From an uncultured bacterium (GTDB lineage Bacteria > Pseudomonadota > Gammaproteobacteria > Burkholderiales > Burkholderiaceae_D), in assembly GCA_903872555.1 (NCBI GenBank), contig CAIQLE010000184.1, forward strand, positions 1 to 17,500: a stretch of DNA of 17,500 nt, in the 5' to 3' direction. A program made the position numbers and the translations under genes. Of the stretch, positions 7,961-16,485 are shown one piece after another (within the stretch, counting starts at the first letter, position 1; the number at the start of each line of letters is the position of its first letter). Under the pieces are notes generated by a model. The model was not told where the DNA came from. It did no database searches and saw only the letters and a list, made by a program, of their open reading frames with translations.

Positions 7961-8047
7961 ATTATCCAAACCAGACCAGGCTGCGCACTGGCAGCAAGCA
8001 CTATTTGCCACTTGCGCTCAGGCTTGCAGGTAAAGCTTGTTCAGTGA

Positions 8048-8947
8048 TCAGGGGTAGTCTACAGGCCTGATATTGTCAGGCAGAGGAATGAATTCCGTCT
8101 CTTCAGGCACAGGCGCAAATGCCTGTTCCATCCAGTCGCGTTTGGCCTGTTCTATGCGTTCGGATCGGCTGGACACAAAATTCCACACCAGATGCCTGGG
8201 GCCGTCCATGGGATCGCCTCCCAATAGCATCACGATGGCGCCTTGCGGTCCGGCTTTCAGCGTCAACACGCTGGACGGGCGAATCACCAGCAATTGCCCT
8301 GCGCTGTGCAGTCCATCACTGCCAAGATCGAGTTCACCCCTGACGATATAGATGGCCTGCTCATCGTATTCGGCAGGCAAGCTGGTGCGTGCACCTGGCT
8401 GCAAGCGCAGCTCGACGTAGTACAAGGCGGAACGAGTCGGCAATGCCGATTGCATGCCAAGATAACTGCCCGCCAGCAGCACGGCACGCACGCCTTCGGC
8501 TTCCATGCTCGGCAAATCATCCGCTTTCAGATGCGTGAAATCCGGATCACATTCTTCTTGTGCCTGAGGCAAGGCGACCCAGCATTGCAGACCAAATAAT
8601 GAGGATGCTTCGCGACGCTGTTGCGGACCACTGCGCTCGGAATGCACGATGCCGCGGCCTGCGGTCATCCAGTTGACCTCACCGGCGCGTATCGCCTGCA
8701 CACTGCCCAGACTGTCACGGTGCAGGATTTCACCTTCCAGCAGCCAGGTCACGGTCGCCAGCCCGATATGCGGATGAGGACGCACATCCAGTCCCACGCC
8801 GGGTTTGAGCAAGGTCGGCCCCATTTGATCCAGAAAGACGAATGGACCGACCATGCGCTGACCGGCGGCCGGCAAGGCACGCCTCACCTCAAAGCCGTCT
8901 CCCAGATCGCGGGTCCGGGGAATGATCAGGGATGCAATTGCGCTCAT
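8048..8947 (-). CDS. Pirin family protein
   Basis: A 299-residue bicupin of the pirin family (cytoplasmic iron-binding proteins; some act as quercetinases, others as regulators). The N-terminal cupin keeps all four metal ligands: H58 and H60 in RPHPHIG, then H102 and E104 in GIVHSE. Residues around FVFLDQMGP (37-45) and WMTAGRGIVHSERSG (93-107) are pirin hallmarks. The reading frame opens earlier, at a TTG (8998), but the first ATG at 8947 gives the conserved start MSAIASLIIPRT. A GGAG lies about 14 bases upstream of it. Usual family length is about 290-300 residues. The function in this organism cannot be inferred from neighbours: dacB lies downstream on the same strand, and the groESL operon diverges from it. 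Confidence 0.9.
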   Translation of the reverse strand: MSAIASLIIPRTRDLGDGFEVRRALPAAGQRMVGPFVFLDQMGPTLLKPGVGLDVRPHPHIGLATVTWLLEGEILHRDSLGSVQAIRAGEVNWMTAGRGIVHSERSGPQQRREASSLFGLQCWVALPQAQEECDPDFTHLKADDLPSMEAEGVRAVLLAGSYLGMQSALPTRSALYYVELRLQPGARTSLPAEYDEQAIYIVRGELDLGSDGLHSAGQLLVIRPSSVLTLKAGPQGAIVMLLGGDPMDGPRHLVWNFVSSRSERIEQAKRDWMEQAFAPVPEETEFIPLPDNIRPVDYP

Positions 8948-9056
8948 GGGTCGATGATAGCTCCGGCGGACGGGCGATGGGTCCTCAGATTCAGTCAAGA
9001 ATTATCAATTCAGCATGAATTAACTCGTCTGAGTCAGAAGATTTCATGCTTGTTCC

Positions 9057-9085
9057 TTGAAAAAGGCCCCATCCGTCCCTATACT
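9057..9085 (+). promoter_or_regulatory. groESL promoter
   Basis: A -35 box TTGAAA (9057-9062) and a -10 box TATACT (9080-9085) are separated by exactly 17 bp, a near-consensus sigma-70 promoter. The extended -35, CCTTGAAAA, also resembles the heat-shock sigma-32 -35 element, so dual use is possible. The -10 abuts the CIRCE operator. The predicted transcript start is near 9092, giving a leader of roughly 120 bases before groES. Confidence 0.85.
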
Positions 9086-9111
9086 TAGCACTCGTTGGTG
9101 GAGAGTGCTAA
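9085..9111 (+). promoter_or_regulatory. CIRCE operator (HrcA binding site)
   Basis: TTAGCACTC, nine bases, GAGTGCTAA: a perfect match to the CIRCE inverted repeat bound by the heat-shock repressor HrcA. It overlaps the last base of the -10 box and the predicted transcription start. HrcA binding would therefore block groESL transcription until heat or misfolded-protein load releases it. The hrcA gene itself is not in this window. Confidence 0.97.
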
Positions 9112-9215
9112 CAACTCTCCCTGCAGACGGTTTTTCAAGCCATGGCCTCGTCTCCGGAAATTCACCGGGAATGGGGTCAGACATAAACACAACCTATTGT
9201 TTTTAAGGAGTTTTC

Positions 9216-9506
9216 ATGAACCTTCGTCCTTTGCACGACCGCGTCATTGTTGAGCGTCTCGAGCAGGAAGCCACGACCGCTTCCGGTATCGTTCTGCCTG
9301 GTGCAGCTGCCGAAAAACCTGATCAGGGCAAAGTCCTGGCCGTTGGTAATGGCAAGATTCTCGACGACGGCAAAGTGCGTCCGCTGGATGTGAAAGTCGG
9401 CGACACCGTATTGTTCGGCAAATATTCAGGCCAGGCCGTCAAGGTCGACGGCAAAGAAGTGCTGGTGATGCGCGAAGAAGACATCATGGCCATCGTTCAG
9501 AAGTGA
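9216..9506 (+). CDS. groES: Co-chaperonin GroES
   Basis: Ten-kilodalton co-chaperonin that caps the GroEL ring during ATP-driven protein folding in the cytoplasm. The 96-residue protein starts [18 protein letters not shown]. It contains the mobile loop (about 17-34, [16 protein letters not shown] region) with the hydrophobic IVL triplet that docks on GroEL, and it ends in [12 protein letters not shown]. Length is standard. A strong AAGGAG is placed 5 bases before the ATG. It lies under the CIRCE-controlled promoter and 45 bp upstream of groEL, as one operon. Confidence 0.99.
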   Translation: MNLRPLHDRVIVERLEQEATTASGIVLPGAAAEKPDQGKVLAVGNGKILDDGKVRPLDVKVGDTVLFGKYSGQAVKVDGKEVLVMREEDIMAIVQK

Positions 9507-9545
9507 TCATCCTCCGGGATATTCAGCTCAAATTTTAAGGAGTAA

Positions 9546-11201
<1,656 letters not shown>

Positions 11202-11225
11202 TTCCAGCCGTTTATCAGCATCATG

Positions 11226-11255
11226 AAAAGCCCGCAGAAATGCGGGCTTTTTTTT
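11226..11255 (+). terminator. Rho-independent terminator of groESL
   Basis: An 11-bp perfect stem, AAAAGCCCGCA (11226-11236) with TGCGGGCTTTT (11241-11251), closes a GAAA tetraloop and runs into eight T residues (11248-11255). It lies directly after groEL and closes the heat-shock operon. The gene that follows must therefore have its own promoter. Confidence 0.96.
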
Positions 11256-11358
11256 CGTCCGATAAGCAGCCTTGTGCTTGATCAAACTTTCACCATTCGA
11301 ACAAACGATCAATAGTCTCTTCTAGTCACTCAGACCTTGTCATAGGTATTTCTGTACA

Positions 11359-11384
11359 GATTGCTCGATTAACGGCAAGCAATC
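11359..11384. promoter_or_regulatory. Inverted repeat upstream of the ADP-ribosyltransferase-like gene
   Basis: GATTGCT (11359-11365) and AGCAATC (11378-11384) form a perfect 7-bp inverted repeat with a 12-base centre. It is 32 bp before the start codon of the ART-like gene. It could be an operator or a leader hairpin. No convincing sigma-70 promoter was found in the 11256-11416 gap, so expression may need a regulator binding here. Confidence 0.35.
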
Positions 11385-11405
11385 TTTCAGATTCCAATAA
11401 TGATC

Positions 11406-11411
11406 AGGAGG
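11406..11411 (+). promoter_or_regulatory. Perfect Shine-Dalgarno AGGAGG
   Basis: AGGAGG, continued as AGGAGGAG, is five bases upstream of the ATG at 11417. It fixes the start of the ART-like gene and predicts strong translation. Confidence 0.9.
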
Positions 11412-11416
11412 AGACA

Positions 11417-12505
11417 ATGAGGTCGATAGGCACGAGAGTCACTGCGGCTGTTAAGCCAGCAGCAAAACCTCACAGAACCGTGGAGCAAAGAATTACTGAT
11501 TTGAATTTGCAAGTTAAAAAATTGCCGGTTGATCAGAGGTTTCCACAACAATGCAAGGAGATCGCTTTTGATGAAGGCAAGGCACTGCAAAATGAGTTGG
11601 CATGGGAATTTTCTGTCAGACCGCCATGGCGCGAACCCGATGATTCCATGCAGGCAAAAATAGAAGCGCAAGGATGGGATTTAACGAATGGCATGCTGCA
11701 TACCTGTGAATTTCTGGAGAATTATCAGGTCATCCATCCTGAAATCCCCCTGCTGACCGCCATCAATCCAGTACATAAACATTTTTTGACCAGCACTTTT
11801 AATAGCAGCTTTAGCCAGCTCAGCCGGGAAGAGCAGGCCGACCTGATCTCGGTGATTGAATGGAATGTTCTGGAACGGCTGGACATTCCCTTCGATGCCG
11901 AGCAAAAGCAATGGGCCAGGAAGGCGGCGGCGAGTGGCTTACCGCAATTAAATGAAGAGCATTTACTGGCATTAGTTGATTACACCAGCTCGATTACGCG
12001 CACTTTTAATGCCACCAACTCCGCACGTCGCATCTGGCACAACACGGGGGCTGATACGCTGGCCAAGGCCACGTCCTGCGTTTACACCCCGCTCGATGAA
12101 GCACTCCATATCCTTGAACAGTATCCTGCATTTCAACATCAGGGGCCGGTCTACAAGGGCGTGCAGCTGAACGATATCGCGGGCAATTTCAGACTGAGTC
12201 AAATGGCACCGGGAAAATCACATGCACTAAGTCACTGGTGGTCTGCCACTTCAGATGAGCAACGTAATTATGCGAGCAAGCATTATTTGAACAGCAATGC
12301 GCCACGCGATACGCAGATCACGCTGATTGAAACATCGGCCGTCAAGGTGCATTTGTTTAATGATCCTACCGCCAAAATGCAGAAGGAAGTCATGGTGCCA
12401 TCAGGTACAAAGCTGGAATTCATCTCAGAGTTCGAGGTCGATCCAGGTAAATTTAAACGCAGCAGTGATGCCCAAGAAACGATTTATTGCAAAGTGAAGA
12501 GCTGA
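11417..12505 (+). CDS. Putative mono-ADP-ribosyltransferase (effector or toxin candidate)
   Basis: A 362-residue soluble protein with no signal peptide or membrane segment. Residues about 178-340 read like the ADP-ribosyltransferase fold. A helix pair LLALVDYTSSITRTFNATN (183-201) comes first. The first NAD-pocket strand is VYKGVQL (245-251). The Ser motif is HWWSATSDEQRNYAS (273-287), followed by the catalytic loop QKEVMVPSGTKLEFIS (322-337), with QxE formed by Q322 and E324. In known R-S-E toxins such as the C3 and VIP2/ExoS groups, these sites bind NAD and carry the catalytic Glu. Here the pocket Arg appears as Lys247. The N-terminal ~170 residues have a basic first 20 residues and match no domain I recognise. 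The gene stands alone, is visibly AT-richer than groEL, and has no adjacent immunity or chaperone gene. The ART assignment is inferred from motif order alone. Confidence 0.65.
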   Translation: MRSIGTRVTAAVKPAAKPHRTVEQRITDLNLQVKKLPVDQRFPQQCKEIAFDEGKALQNELAWEFSVRPPWREPDDSMQAKIEAQGWDLTNGMLHTCEFLENYQVIHPEIPLLTAINPVHKHFLTSTFNSSFSQLSREEQADLISVIEWNVLERLDIPFDAEQKQWARKAAASGLPQLNEEHLLALVDYTSSITRTFNATNSARRIWHNTGADTLAKATSCVYTPLDEALHILEQYPAFQHQGPVYKGVQLNDIAGNFRLSQMAPGKSHALSHWWSATSDEQRNYASKHYLNSNAPRDTQITLIETSAVKVHLFNDPTAKMQKEVMVPSGTKLEFISEFEVDPGKFKRSSDAQETIYCKVKS

Positions 12506-12514
12506 TAAAAGCCG

Positions 12515-12552
12515 GCGCGCGCCTGACTCATGATTTCCAGCTTGGCGCGCGC
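12515..12552. terminator. Possible hairpin between convergent genes
   Basis: GCGCGCGCC (12515-12523) pairs with GGCGCGCGC (12544-12552) across a 20-base loop. It lies just after the ART-like gene stop and covers the end of the crotonase gene on the other strand. It could stop transcription from either side, but it has no T-run, and the left arm is also self-complementary (GGCGCGCGCC). Confidence 0.3.
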
Positions 12553-13325
12553 TTCTCAATAAAAGCCTGTACGCCTTCGAGTGCTGCTTCGTCCATCATA
12601 TTGCAGGCCATGGTTTCGCCCGCCAGCTGATAGGCTGCACTGATGCCCATCTCTAGCTGTCGGTAAAACAGCTGTTTTCCCATCGCAATGGCCACAGCGG
12701 GCTTGGAGAGAATGCTGGCACTCAGTGCAGCAATCTCTGCATCCAACGCTTCAGGGGTAGTGACACGGTTCACCAGACCTCGCTCACGCGCAGTATGGGC
12801 ATCAATAAATTCACCGGTCAGGAGCATTTCCATCGCCTGCTTGCGCGGCACATTGCGCGACAAGCCCACCGATGGCGTAGAGCAAAACAAACCATAGTTG
12901 ACGCCGGATACGGCAAATTGCGCTTCCGACGAGGCGACTGCCAGATCACACATGGACACCAGCTGACAACCTGCAGCCGTCGCCAGACCCTGAACCCGCG
13001 CAATCACAGGCTGCGGCAATTGCTGAATGCTTTGCATCAGCCGGCTGCACTGATCGAAGAGTTTTTTGTAATAGCTGGCTGAAGGTGAGGCCCGCATCTG
13101 TTTCAGGTCATGTCCTGCACAAAAAGCCTTACCCTTGGCAGCCAGTATGACGATACGGACGCTCTTATCGTGAGCGATGGCGTTGATCTCTGACTGCAGC
13201 GCTGTGAGCATTTCCTCAGACAGGGGATTAAATTTCTCACCGCGGTTCAGGGTCAGCGTCAGTACGCCCTCTTGCTGATGACGAAGTACATAAGGCAGTT
13301 CGCTGGTATGTGAAGTCTGAGTCAT
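12528..13325 (-). CDS. Enoyl-CoA hydratase/isomerase-family protein, ECHDC3-like, catalytic Glu residues absent
   Basis: A 265-residue crotonase-fold protein. The CoA oxyanion-hole segments are intact: AFCAGHDLKQM (67-77) and GLATAAGCQLVSMCDLAVAS (113-132). In true hydratases two glutamates act as acid and base. The first aligns with Q121 (GCQLVSMCD) and the second with N143 (SGVNYGLFCSTPSVGLSR), so the classic hydration mechanism looks lost. The GLATAAGCQL and GVNYGLFCSTP signatures resemble the ECHDC3 subgroup as I recall it, whose reaction is not firmly known. The frame extends far upstream into the GTPase gene, but the ATG at 13325 is chosen because AGAGGAGAG sits just before it. Third gene of a leftward group, 37 bp after the GTPase gene. 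Confidence 0.88.
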   Translation of the reverse strand: MTQTSHTSELPYVLRHQQEGVLTLTLNRGEKFNPLSEEMLTALQSEINAIAHDKSVRIVILAAKGKAFCAGHDLKQMRASPSASYYKKLFDQCSRLMQSIQQLPQPVIARVQGLATAAGCQLVSMCDLAVASSEAQFAVSGVNYGLFCSTPSVGLSRNVPRKQAMEMLLTGEFIDAHTARERGLVNRVTTPEALDAEIAALSASILSKPAVAIAMGKQLFYRQLEMGISAAYQLAGETMACNMMDEAALEGVQAFIEKRAPSWKS

Positions 13326-13362
13326 GCTCTCTCCTCTTTGTTGCCCTCTGCTTACCGGGGCT

Positions 13363-14280
13363 TTACTCTTCTTCTTGCTCTTCGACGATTTCCTGTATCT
13401 CGGCCAGTGAGACTGGCGGCACATAACTGGCCAGCAAAGCGATACGGCTCTCGGGGCTTTCAAGACTGATGCGACCCAGTGCACCGCTGCGATAATCCTG
13501 CAGCAAGGTATGCGCCGCCTTTTCGAAATCGACATCGCCACCTTTCAGGCGATAGCCACGGCGCAAGGCAATTGCTTCCACGACACCCACATCATCCACG
13601 CCTTCAGGCTTGATGCCATAGCGCGCCGCCAGCAGTGCGGGATAACGCTGCAATAAAATCCCGGCCAGAAAAGTGGAGACCTCTTCTTCGATGATGGCAT
13701 TGACGCCGATGGCATGACTGGCCGCCAGCATCAGACCATCCGTAGGATGCTCAATTTTTGGCCACATCAAACCAGGCGTATCGATCAGAACGACATTGTT
13801 GCCCAGATAAAGACGTTGCTGGGTCTTGGTGACCGCCGGTTCATCACCTACTTTGGCAACGCGTTTTTTCAGCAGGGCATTCATGAGCGTGGATTTACCC
13901 ACATTCGGTATACCCATAATCATGACGCGCAAGGGCTTGAGCGGCGTGCCGCGATGCGGAGCGATCTTGATACAGAGATCAGGGATTTTCGCGACTTCAG
14001 CCGGCTTACGGCAAGAGAGCGCAATCGCATGCACCTGAGGCTGGGCACTGTAATGAGCAAGCCATGCACGTGTCGCCTGCGGATCAGCCAGATCACTTTT
14101 ATTCAGTATCTTCAGACAGGGACGCTGACGTGCGCGACGCAGTGCTTCAATCATGGGATTGCTGCTGGCCTGAGGCACGCGCGCATCCAGGACTTCGATC
14201 ACCAGGTCGACTTTTTCCATGGATTCCGCGGCTTTTTTGCGCGCAGCATTCATGTGACCGGGGAACCATTGTATGGACAT
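13363..14280 (-). CDS. rbgA: Ribosome biogenesis GTPase, YlqF/RbgA family
   Basis: A 305-residue circularly permuted GTPase that assists late 50S subunit assembly in better-studied relatives. The permutation is directly visible: G4 NKSD (60-63) precedes the P-loop GIPNVGKST (123-131), which is followed by G3 DTPG (167-170). The N-terminus IQWFPGHMNAARK (3-15) is the family signature. The C-terminus ends in an acidic tail, IVEEQEEE. The ATG at 14280 is preferred over an in-frame TTG at 14286 because AAGAAG lies 9 bases before it. It sits 51 bp after the deacetylase gene and 37 bp before the crotonase gene on the same strand, so the three may be one transcript. Confidence 0.93.
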   Translation of the reverse strand: MSIQWFPGHMNAARKKAAESMEKVDLVIEVLDARVPQASSNPMIEALRRARQRPCLKILNKSDLADPQATRAWLAHYSAQPQVHAIALSCRKPAEVAKIPDLCIKIAPHRGTPLKPLRVMIMGIPNVGKSTLMNALLKKRVAKVGDEPAVTKTQQRLYLGNNVVLIDTPGLMWPKIEHPTDGLMLAASHAIGVNAIIEEEVSTFLAGILLQRYPALLAARYGIKPEGVDDVGVVEAIALRRGYRLKGGDVDFEKAAHTLLQDYRSGALGRISLESPESRIALLASYVPPVSLAEIQEIVEEQEEE

Positions 14281-14331
14281 GGACAATTTCTTCTTAAGGG
14301 AATGACGGTATTCTACCGCCCCGGAGGGTGC

Positions 14332-15279
14332 TCAGCTCAGTCCAGCCAATACCTTTAGGTGTGCAGCTACGCTGCGGCCCAGTGCGGACAAGTGATAACC
14401 ACCTTCCAGACAGCTGACAATGCGCCCCTGTGCATGGATAGCAGCCAGCTCAACAATTTGCTGAGTCAGCCAGGCGTAGTCAGCCTCCACCAGACCCATG
14501 GAGGCGATTTCTTCTTCACGATGCGCATCAAAACCAGCAGAAATAAAAATTATCTCCGGCTGGTGCGCATGCAAAGCCGGCAGCCAGTGCTGCTGCACTA
14601 GTTCGCGTATGGCTTCACCGCGTGTATAGGCGGGCACGGGAATGTTCACCATATTAGCGGGTGCGGTACCGGCAGGATGCACGCCACTATAGGGATACAA
14701 GGGGTGCTGAAAAAAACTCACCATCAGTACGCGCTCATCGCCGCTGAAAGCATCTTCAGTTCCATTCCCGTGATGCACATCGAAATCAATGATGGCGATA
14801 CGCTTAAGACCATGAACCTTGATCGCGTGTCTGGCTGCGATTGCAATATTATTGAACAGACAGAAGCCCATGGGCGCAGCCGGTGTCGCGTGATGTCCGG
14901 GCGGACGTATCGCACAGAATGCATTCTCATATTCGCCCGCCATCACAGCATCGGTAGCCGCAATCGCTGCACCTGCTGCATGCAGGGCAGCGCGCCAGCT
15001 GTATTGATTCAGTAAAGTGTCTGCATCTAGCGGGTAATAGGCATCTGCCTGCGGCAGATGATCTCTGACCATCGCAATGGCCTCAGCCTGATGGACCAGC
15101 GCAAGATCTTCTGGCCGAGCCTGTGGTGCTTGTCTATAGCTGAGCAAGGGCGCAATACCGGAGGCAATCAGCTGATCTTCTATCGCCTGCAGGCGTGCCG
15201 GCGACTCTGGATGCCACTCACCCATTTCATGGAGATGGCAATCGGGATGGAAAAAAAGTGCAGTGCTCATCGTATGCAT
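14332..15279 (-). CDS. Histone deacetylase family protein (zinc-dependent deacetylase)
   Basis: A 315-residue cytoplasmic metalloenzyme of the arginase/deacetylase fold. In bacteria these act on acetyl-lysine proteins, acetylpolyamines or acetoin-pathway proteins. Visible catalytic parts are RPPGHHA with the His pair H129/H130, and DFDVHHGNGT with zinc ligands D167 and H169. SAGFDAH supplies the third ligand D251, and EGGY carries the transition-state Tyr295. Segment FFHPDCHLHEMGEWHPESPARL (9-30) is the usual family opening. The ATG at 15279 has GAGG four bases upstream; an in-frame ATG at 15270 is the alternative. First gene of the leftward group with rbgA and the crotonase, divergent from mltB. 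Which substrate it uses cannot be told. Confidence 0.93.
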   Translation of the reverse strand: MHTMSTALFFHPDCHLHEMGEWHPESPARLQAIEDQLIASGIAPLLSYRQAPQARPEDLALVHQAEAIAMVRDHLPQADAYYPLDADTLLNQYSWRAALHAAGAAIAATDAVMAGEYENAFCAIRPPGHHATPAAPMGFCLFNNIAIAARHAIKVHGLKRIAIIDFDVHHGNGTEDAFSGDERVLMVSFFQHPLYPYSGVHPAGTAPANMVNIPVPAYTRGEAIRELVQQHWLPALHAHQPEIIFISAGFDAHREEEIASMGLVEADYAWLTQQIVELAAIHAQGRIVSCLEGGYHLSALGRSVAAHLKVLAGLS

Positions 15280-15307
15280 TATGCCTCAGGCAGGCATGCA
15301 CTATACT
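15279..15307 (+). promoter_or_regulatory. Possible mltB promoter
   Basis: TATACT at 15302-15307 is a good -10 box. With a 17-bp spacer the -35 would be TTATGC at 15279-15284, a weak match that overlaps the start of the divergent deacetylase gene. The predicted leader is about 40 bases. Confidence 0.3.
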
Positions 15308-15351
15308 GGCGCTTAAACGGCTTATGCCGACCTTTTACTTTTCTGCAGCCG

Positions 15352-16485
15352 ATGAAAAAACTCCCCTTAAGCTTACTTTGCCTGCTGACCGTCCTTGCTT
15401 TCGCCCTACCCGCCGCAGAAGTTTCAGCCAAACATGCGAAGCACGATAAACCTCGCACTGTCAAAGCCAGCAAGACTAGTAAAACTCACGCAAAAAAAAC
15501 CGTTCGCGCTAACGCAGAAGAACCCGAGTTCGCCAATTTTGCGCAATGGCGGGCCGTGACAGAATTTATTGATGAAGTCAGTACGGAAGATGGATTTGAT
15601 CGTGAAGCACTGCGCGCTCATTTTGCACGTACCCATTATCTTGATTATGTCGTCAAACTGATCAATCCTCCGCCAGCAGGAAAAACCAAGAACTGGACAC
15701 TGTATCGCTCGCGCTTTATCGAACCCAAGCGTCTGCAGGCCGGATTGAAATTCTGGAATCAGTATGAAGATGCCCTCAAACGCGCAGAGACCGAGTTCGG
15801 CGTACCGCAGGAAATCATCGTTGGCATCATCGGGGTAGAAACTCTGTACGGACAAGCCACAGGCAAGACCCGCGTTGCAGATGCACTGACCACGTTGGCA
15901 TTTGCTTATCCTGACACGCCAAACCGCGAATCACGGATGAAATACTTTCGCAGCGAGCTAAGACAAGTTCTGCTGTACGCAAGAGAAAATAATATTGATC
16001 CCTTTACATTGAATGGCTCATTTGCCGGCGCCATAGGCTGGCCACAATTCATGCCGGGCAGCATACGGCGATTCGCTGTCGATTTTGATGGCGATGGCAA
16101 GATCGATTTGCGTAATTCCCCTGTGGATGCCATAGGCAGCGTGGCCAGTTTCCTCGCGCAACACGGCTGGGCGAAAGATCAGGCCCTGGTGTTCCCAGCC
16201 AAAGTGGGTATGAATGGAACAACTGACTGGCAGGCATTTATAGGTCAGGGACTGGAAGCGAAATTCACACTGGAACAGTTGAATCACGCCGATGTACTGG
16301 CCGACCAGACCACACCCGCCTTACTGCAATATGGTCTGGTCGATCTGGAAGATGGCGAGAAGCCGACACGCTACTGGTTAGGTACAGGCAATTTTTTCGC
16401 CATCACAAAATATAACCGCAGCTTTTTTTATGCGATGGCGGTGATAGAACTGGGCAATGCGATCAGTCAGCAACGCACAAAATGA
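15352..16485 (+). CDS. mltB: Membrane-bound/periplasmic lytic murein transglycosylase B
   Basis: Cleaves the glycan backbone of peptidoglycan to 1,6-anhydro-muramyl ends. From the ATG at 15352 the product is 377 residues. A signal peptide (1 to about 26, MKKLPLSLLCLLTVLAFALP then AAEVSA) is followed by a Lys/His/Thr-rich linker (27-55) and the MltB/Slt35 domain. Catalytic Glu163 sits in GIIGVETLYGQATG (158-171). NGSFAGAIGWPQFMPGS (221-237) is the conserved lower cleft. DFDGDGKIDL (244-253) resembles the calcium-binding EF-hand described in Slt35. There is no clear lipobox, unlike the E. coli lipoprotein form. The frame is open for 98 more codons upstream, but those overlap the deacetylase gene. 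The ribosome binding site is weak. Its stop overlaps the next gene. Confidence 0.93.
   Translation: MKKLPLSLLCLLTVLAFALPAAEVSAKHAKHDKPRTVKASKTSKTHAKKTVRANAEEPEFANFAQWRAVTEFIDEVSTEDGFDREALRAHFARTHYLDYVVKLINPPPAGKTKNWTLYRSRFIEPKRLQAGLKFWNQYEDALKRAETEFGVPQEIIVGIIGVETLYGQATGKTRVADALTTLAFAYPDTPNRESRMKYFRSELRQVLLYARENNIDPFTLNGSFAGAIGWPQFMPGSIRRFAVDFDGDGKIDLRNSPVDAIGSVASFLAQHGWAKDQALVFPAKVGMNGTTDWQAFIGQGLEAKFTLEQLNHADVLADQTTPALLQYGLVDLEDGEKPTRYWLGTGNFFAITKYNRSFFYAMAVIELGNAISQQRTK

Noticed and set aside
11417..12505. Toxin-antitoxin or contact-dependent toxin/immunity pair
   Set aside because: No small partner ORF lies next to the ART-like gene on either strand: upstream is the groESL terminator and leader, downstream is the convergent crotonase gene.
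13326..13541. 72-codon upstream extension of the crotonase gene
   Set aside because: It overlaps the end of the GTPase gene in another frame, its composition is unlike a protein, and a good ribosome binding site marks ATG 13325.
14306..14318. CGGTA-TTC-TACCG mini-hairpin between the deacetylase and GTPase genes
   Set aside because: A 5-bp stem with a 3-base loop and no T-run is too weak to call a terminator within a likely operon.
15058..15351. 98-codon upstream extension of mltB
   Set aside because: It overlaps the deacetylase gene on the other strand and would bury the signal peptide; ATG 15352 gives a proper secretory N-terminus.
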